Source of the DNA: JBBSEZ01 sp038239195
GTDB lineage: Bacteria; Planctomycetota; Planctomycetia; Gemmatales; Gemmataceae
Direction of reading: 5' to 3'
Length of the DNA: 18,712 nucleotides
NCBI GenBank assembly: GCA_038239195.1
Contig: JBBSEZ010000173.1
Location: 1-18,712, forward strand
The stretch's first letter is position 1, and each line of letters opens with the position of its first letter. The notes beneath the pieces were generated by a model, which was given only the letters and a program-made list of their open reading frames with translations, had not been told where the DNA came from and did not search any database. This document shows positions 15,088 through 18,712 of this stretch, in pieces. The translations under genes and the position numbers were made by a program.

Positions 15088-16910
15088 GGCCGCACCAGCT
15101 TCTCCAGCGAGCGAACCACCTCGCCGAACGCTCCCACCGCGTCGGCCGCCGACAGCATGCGCCCCGCGAACAGGCGGGCCACCTGATGCACCACCGCCAG
15201 TACCGCTTCGAGCACCTCCTTCGCCGGCGGTTGCTCCGCCAGCCGGCGCATCAGGGGGCAGGAGGCGTTGAGGAACAGCGTCCCGCGCAGCTCGTCGCTG
15301 TCGGCGAACTTGCTCTCGACGTAGCTGTGAACGAGCCCCGCCAGCGGGCCCGGCAGGTCGCCGGCTTGCAGGCTGGACTCGGCCTCGCGCGCCAGCTCCG
15401 CCCCTTGCGGGTAGAGCATCAGGGCGGGCGCCTCGGCCGGCTTGAACGACGCCACGCGCGCCCGCACCCCCGCCAGCCGGTAGTGTTCCAGCAGCGCGGC
15501 GAACGGCCCCTCGGCCACGGGGCGCAGGAGCTGCTGCGACTCGCCGTCGAGCTGGACCAGGCGCACCTCGGGGTGGCGCTGGGCGTACTTTTCGAGGAAG
15601 GGCGTCACCGAAAACCACGACGCATCGATGGCGGGCACGTCGCGGCCCTCGGCCAGCAACCGCTCCTGGAGCGAGCCCAGCTCGCGCGTGACGTAGTAGA
15701 GCGTGCCCCCCGACTGCTCCAGGTAGTCGGCCAGGCTCAGGGGCCCGCGCGTGGTGCGGAAGGTGACGATGTCCTCGACGCGCTCGAAGAACTCGCTGTC
15801 GCTGACCGCCCAGCCGATGAGGACGTCCGAATGGCCGCGCACCACCTTCTTCCAGACGGCCGGCTCGTCCTGCGCCAGCCGGCGCAGCCCGGCGCCGAGC
15901 TGCTCCTCCAGCGCCTGGCGCACCGACTCGAAGTTCTCGTCCTGGTGGATGCCCTCGCGCGAGGCGGTCGGCTGGAGTGCGGGGCACTCGATGACTCCGC
16001 GGACAAAGCGGGCCCACGGAGGCAGTAAATCGCGCTCGCGCTCGCAGATGAACATCCGGCGGATGAACACGGTCAGGTCGCCGAACTCGCGCACCGACGC
16101 CACCGAGCCCGGCGGGACGAACAGGAAGCCGGCGAGCGGGACGGTGATCGTGTCGTGGCCGAGGTTGACCCTGGCGTCGTGTAACGGCAGCACGCACAGG
16201 GGCCGGGCGCCTTGAAAAGCGCGGGCCACGTACTCGGGAATGGCGCGGGTCGGGTCGTCGTCTTCCCAGGGCGGCGCCATCAGGTTGATCGGGGAATCGT
16301 CCTCGCAGACGTGAATGGGCACGGGCAGGAAGTCGGCGTAGGTGCGCACCGTCTCGGCGAGGACCTGTTCGTTGAGCACGAACGAGGCGGCCGGCTTGAT
16401 CTTCAGTTCGACCGTGGTGCCGACCTCGCCGCGCTCGCCGGGGCCGAGGTCGTAGTGCTCGTCGCCGGACGAGTGCCAGCGCAGGGCCGGCCCGCCGCTC
16501 AGCGAGCGCGTGACGAGCGTCACCTCGGAGGCGAGCAAAAAGGCGCTGAGGAAGCCGAGGCCGAACTGGCCGATCAGCTCCGCCGCCTCGTCGGGCGAGC
16601 AGAGGGCGAGCCGCTCTCTCAGCTCGCGCGTGTAGCCCCGGCCGATGGTGGCAAGGTAGGTGCCGACCTCGTCCTCGGTGAGCCCGTGGCCGTTGTCGCG
16701 GATGGTGACGACGCGACGCGCGAGGTCGAGGCCGACGTCGATGCGCGGGCGGTAGTGGGGCTCGTTGGCCTCGATCTTGCGGCGGATGCAGGAGTCGTGG
16801 GCGTTCTGGATCAACTCGCGGACGCCGACCTTCTTGCTGCTGTAGAGGTGCTCGGCCAGCACCTTCAGGAGCCCGGGAAGGTGGAGGTTGAACCGCTGGC
16901 GCTCGCTCAT
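15084..16910 (-). CDS. Divergent HSP90 (HtpG-like) chaperone ATPase
   Basis: A 608-residue cytosolic GHKL ATPase of the HSP90 family. The N-terminal nucleotide pocket is complete: RELIQNAHDS (31-40, with Glu32, Asn36 and Asp39), RDNGHGL (71-77), a TIGRGYTREL lid segment and IGQFGLGFLSAF (113-124), then GTTVELKIK. The middle domain contains FIRRMFICERERDLLPPWA, RFVRGVIE and QPTASREGI, whose Arg318 matches the gamma-phosphate-contacting arginine of HtpG. The C-terminal third is divergent and shorter than in canonical HtpG (about 620-630 residues), with no MEEVD tail. It may be a specialised paralog rather than the general HtpG. Start ATG 16910, with AAGGGAG 6 bases upstream. Only 22 bases separate it from the GTPase gene, and it overlaps the TPR-like gene. 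Confidence 0.9.
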   Translation of the reverse strand: MSERQRFNLHLPGLLKVLAEHLYSSKKVGVRELIQNAHDSCIRRKIEANEPHYRPRIDVGLDLARRVVTIRDNGHGLTEDEVGTYLATIGRGYTRELRERLALCSPDEAAELIGQFGLGFLSAFLLASEVTLVTRSLSGGPALRWHSSGDEHYDLGPGERGEVGTTVELKIKPAASFVLNEQVLAETVRTYADFLPVPIHVCEDDSPINLMAPPWEDDDPTRAIPEYVARAFQGARPLCVLPLHDARVNLGHDTITVPLAGFLFVPPGSVASVREFGDLTVFIRRMFICERERDLLPPWARFVRGVIECPALQPTASREGIHQDENFESVRQALEEQLGAGLRRLAQDEPAVWKKVVRGHSDVLIGWAVSDSEFFERVEDIVTFRTTRGPLSLADYLEQSGGTLYYVTRELGSLQERLLAEGRDVPAIDASWFSVTPFLEKYAQRHPEVRLVQLDGESQQLLRPVAEGPFAALLEHYRLAGVRARVASFKPAEAPALMLYPQGAELAREAESSLQAGDLPGPLAGLVHSYVESKFADSDELRGTLFLNASCPLMRRLAEQPPAKEVLEAVLAVVHQVARLFAGRMLSAADAVGAFGEVVRSLEKLVRP

Positions 16911-16932
16911 GGTGGTCTCCCTTCCGAGCGCG

Positions 16933-17994
16933 TTACGTGTTCAGGATGTGGAGGACGTCGCCATCCTGGACGACGTAGCTCTTGCCCTCCAGCCGAAGCA
17001 CGCCGGCGGCGCGCGCCTCGCTCATCTTTTCGCCCACGCGCGTCTTGGCGGCGCCGTAAAGGCGCTCGAAGTCGGCGTAGCCGAGCACCTCGGCGCGGAC
17101 GAAGTTGCGCGCGATGTCGGTGTGGATCTGAGCGGCGGCCGTGACGGCGTCGGACCCCTTGGGGACGGCCCAGGAGCGGCACTCGTCGTAGCCGACGGTG
17201 AAGAACGAGACCTGCCCCATCGACGCGAAGATGGCGCGTAGGACGTCGTCGCGGACGAGCCCGCCCAGACCGAGCTCCTCCATGAACATCTGCCGCTCGT
17301 CCTCGGGCAGGTCGTGTAGCTCCAACTCCAGCTTGGGCGGGGCCTTGAGGGCGGTGGGGGCCAGGGCGAGCAGGTCGGCGGGGAGGGGCTTGCCGGCGAG
17401 GCTGTCGCCGACGTTGACGAAGACCTGCTCGAGCTTGAGCGTCAGCAGTTGGAAGCTGCGGATGGCCTTTTCTTCTTCGGGGCGCAGGCCGAGGTCCGCG
17501 GGCGACTTCTCGCTCTCGAAGGCGGCGTTGATGCGCTGGAGGAGGTCGAGCTCGGCCTGGTCGGCGTCCCTCTGCTTGGCGGGGCGCGGCTTCTTGAGCA
17601 GGTCGCCGAGCTTGTCGATGCGGGCGGTCACGATCTCGAGGTCGGCGAAGACGAGCTCTTGCCGGAAGCGAACGAGCTGAGAGGCGAGGTCGCTCTCGCT
17701 GTGGCCGTTGAGGACGACGAGCAGCCCGTTGGCCTCGCGGAGGATGCCGAGGCGGCGCGGGTTGTCGCGGCGCTCGTCGGGCAAAAGCCCGGGCGTGTCG
17801 AGGAAGTCGAGCGCGGTGGCGGCGGTCTTCTTGGGCTGGAAGCGCTCGACGAACAGGTCGAGGCGCGGGTCGGGGAGCTTGGCGACGCCCGTCTGGCCCA
17901 TTTGCGCCTTGCCCGGGTCGGACCGCGCCCCCGTGAGCCACTGAAAGACGGTACTCTTGCCCGAACCGGCGTATCCGACAATGCCGACTTTCAT
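16933..17994 (-). CDS. Divergent YchF/Ola1-like (DUF933) P-loop GTPase
   Basis: A 353-residue protein of the YchF/Obg class. It begins MKVGIVGYAGSGKSTVF (P-loop 7-15), has PDPRLDLF (41-48), DTPGL (66-70), a coiled middle region, and ends in a TGS-like/DUF933 domain: VGYDECRSWAVPKGSDA, IHTDIARNFVRAEVLGY, GKSYVVQDGDVLHIL. The C-terminal half aligns well with E. coli YchF (363 residues). The nucleotide site is unusual. The family's GLPNVGKST is GYAGSGKST, switch I around NFPFCTI is replaced, and the NVNEDG-type base-recognition motif reads NVGDSL. Canonical YchF binds ribosomes and hydrolyses ATP; nucleotide preference here is open. Start ATG 17994 (an upstream TTG leaves no room for a ribosome-binding site). 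First gene of the HSP90-like/TPR-like operon. Confidence 0.87.
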   Translation of the reverse strand: MKVGIVGYAGSGKSTVFQWLTGARSDPGKAQMGQTGVAKLPDPRLDLFVERFQPKKTAATALDFLDTPGLLPDERRDNPRRLGILREANGLLVVLNGHSESDLASQLVRFRQELVFADLEIVTARIDKLGDLLKKPRPAKQRDADQAELDLLQRINAAFESEKSPADLGLRPEEEKAIRSFQLLTLKLEQVFVNVGDSLAGKPLPADLLALAPTALKAPPKLELELHDLPEDERQMFMEELGLGGLVRDDVLRAIFASMGQVSFFTVGYDECRSWAVPKGSDAVTAAAQIHTDIARNFVRAEVLGYADFERLYGAAKTRVGEKMSEARAAGVLRLEGKSYVVQDGDVLHILNT

Positions 17995-18034
17995 TGCGGT
18001 CAATCCTCGGGGCTCGCTGCCTTCTCCGTGCGTC

Positions 18035-18163
18035 GAATAACGCCCACTTTACCAGCTTTGGGCCATCCTGGCTACCGAGGCTCGTCGGACAGGCGGCCGG
18101 CTGTCCCACGAAAAAATCCGGCGCGCACCGCGGCGCAAGTTGGAATAAGGCCCACGTTACCAG
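18035..18163. repeat. 21-bp direct repeat, 108 bp apart, in the divergent intergenic region
   Basis: A 21-base unit beginning GAATAA and containing GCCCAC and TTACCAG occurs at 18035-18055 and 18143-18163 with two mismatches. Both copies have the same orientation and lie between the divergent GTPase operon and the small secreted-protein gene. Between them are an inverted pair GGACAG / CTGTCC (18087-18092 / 18101-18106) and a run of six A. The copies could be operators or remnants of a duplicated promoter. The 262-base gap 17995-18256 holds no gene that I can support. Confidence 0.6.
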
Positions 18164-18256
18164 GGTGGAAAGAGAGAGAGGCTCGGTGGGAAAATGACAC
18201 CGGGGCCGCTCTTGCGAGACGAACCAGCGCAAACGAACTTACCAGAGAGGTTTACC

Positions 18257-18586
18257 ATGCGACGCATGATTTTGGCGGTGGCGGCGGGCGTGCTGGGGCT
18301 GGCCCTGGCGGGAACGGCGGAGGCGGCCCACGGCGGGCACCGGGGCGGGCATGGCGGCGGCGGGCATGGCGGCGGGCATGGCGGCCACGCGAGCTCCTCC
18401 CGGGCCTACTACGCGACCTACGGGACGCGCTACTCGGGCGGCTATTACTACCGCGGCCGCGAACACCACCACTGGTCGCGGACGGTCTGGAGCCCGGTCT
18501 ACAACCGCTACCAGTACTACGACCCCTACCTCAGCTGCTACTACTACTACGTCCCGGCGTCGGACTGCTACTACCCGGTCCCCTGA
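18257..18586 (+). CDS. Small secreted His/Gly- and Tyr-rich protein
   Basis: A 109-residue exported protein of no recognised family. Residues 1-23 are a signal peptide (MRRMILAVAAGVLGLALAG then TAEA-A). Residues 24-45 are almost entirely His and Gly in HGG/GGH units, which could bind metal ions. Residues 50-109 are rich in Tyr, Arg and Ser, with HHHW, several YYY clusters, two Cys (SCYYYY, SDCYYP) and a Pro end. The composition suggests a small envelope or surface protein, perhaps cross-linked through Tyr or Cys, but this is only inference. The start chosen is ATG 18257, with GAGAGG 6 bases upstream; an earlier ATG at 18194 would place a hydrophilic leader before the signal peptide. Divergent from the GTPase operon. 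Confidence 0.8.
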   Translation: MRRMILAVAAGVLGLALAGTAEAAHGGHRGGHGGGGHGGGHGGHASSSRAYYATYGTRYSGGYYYRGREHHHWSRTVWSPVYNRYQYYDPYLSCYYYYVPASDCYYPVP

Positions 18587-18685
18587 GCGTCCCCTGGTCC
18601 CCGAGCCCCCACGGCTCGCTCTCTTCCCAGAGGGCGGGCCGTGGTTCGTTTCCCCCTTCACCGCCAGCGAGAAAAACGCTCCCCC

Positions 18686-18712
18686 GTAGGACGGCTCTCC
18701 TGAGCCGTCCAC
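18686..18712 (+). repeat. Dispersed palindrome, core copy 3 (cut by the window end)
   Basis: GTAGGACGGCTC (18686-18697) is followed by TCCT and GAGCCGTCC (18702-18710), identical over the 25-base core to copy 1 at 694-723. The left flank does not match the other two copies convincingly, and the right end is truncated by the window. It lies about 100 bases after the stop of the small secreted-protein gene. Confidence 0.7.

Noticed and set aside
15088..16197. N-terminal extension of the TPR-like gene
   Set aside because: It is out of frame with the HSP90-like gene that clearly occupies this DNA; the ATGA overlap gives a convincing start at 15087.
18087..18116. Rho-independent terminator (GGACAG/CTGTCC plus A-run)
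   Set aside because: The A-run follows the stem on the plus strand and the T-run precedes it on the minus strand, so neither strand gives a stem followed by U residues; no gene ends there.

Overview
This 18.7 kb, very GC-rich window looks like a chromosomal segment from a planctomycete, probably in or near the Gemmataceae. The markers are a YTV-repeat envelope protein, a large secreted propeller/HEAT/cytochrome c protein of the Pirellula-Verrucomicrobium type, a secreted HtrA-like protease fused to HEAT repeats, and many dispersed palindromes between genes. I see no rRNA, tRNA, insertion sequence, CRISPR array or phage gene.

Layout. (1) 188-3865, minus strand: the housekeeping cluster ffh > rpsP > trmD > rplS > yraN (SRP GTPase, S16, tRNA m1G37 methyltransferase, L19, UPF0102 nuclease-like protein). 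rimM, usually between rpsP and trmD, is absent from this position. A good sigma70-type promoter lies upstream of ffh. (2) 4125-7257, minus strand: a secreted trypsin-like/HEAT protein with its own promoter, and upstream of it a YTV-type cell-wall protein. (3) 7455-9885, minus strand: proB (glutamate 5-kinase) followed by a GT4 glycosyltransferase. (4) 10025-13958, plus strand: the secreted propeller/HEAT/c-type cytochrome protein, then a small integral membrane protein of unknown function. (5) 14011-17994, minus strand: a tight cluster of a divergent YchF/DUF933-like GTPase, a divergent HSP90 (HtpG-like) ATPase, and a TPR-like helical-repeat protein joined to the HSP90 gene by an ATGA overlap. 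(6) 18257-18586, plus strand: a small secreted His/Gly- and Tyr-rich protein.

The strongest unexplained signal is structural. Nearly every stop codon is followed at once, or within a few tens of bases, by a long palindrome, and these belong to several unrelated sequence families. Two are copies of one 57-bp element, with a third core copy at the window end. One element has 38-bp arms. One is a 20-bp perfect palindrome abutting the proB stop. One is a symmetric palindrome whose two ends supply the TAG stops of two convergent genes. They may serve as transcription terminators or RNA 3'-end structures, or be small mobile repeats that insert at or near gene ends.

The most interesting gene set is the GTPase / HSP90-like / TPR-like operon. 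It is a candidate bacterial chaperone-co-chaperone module, although its function is inferred only from context and motifs.
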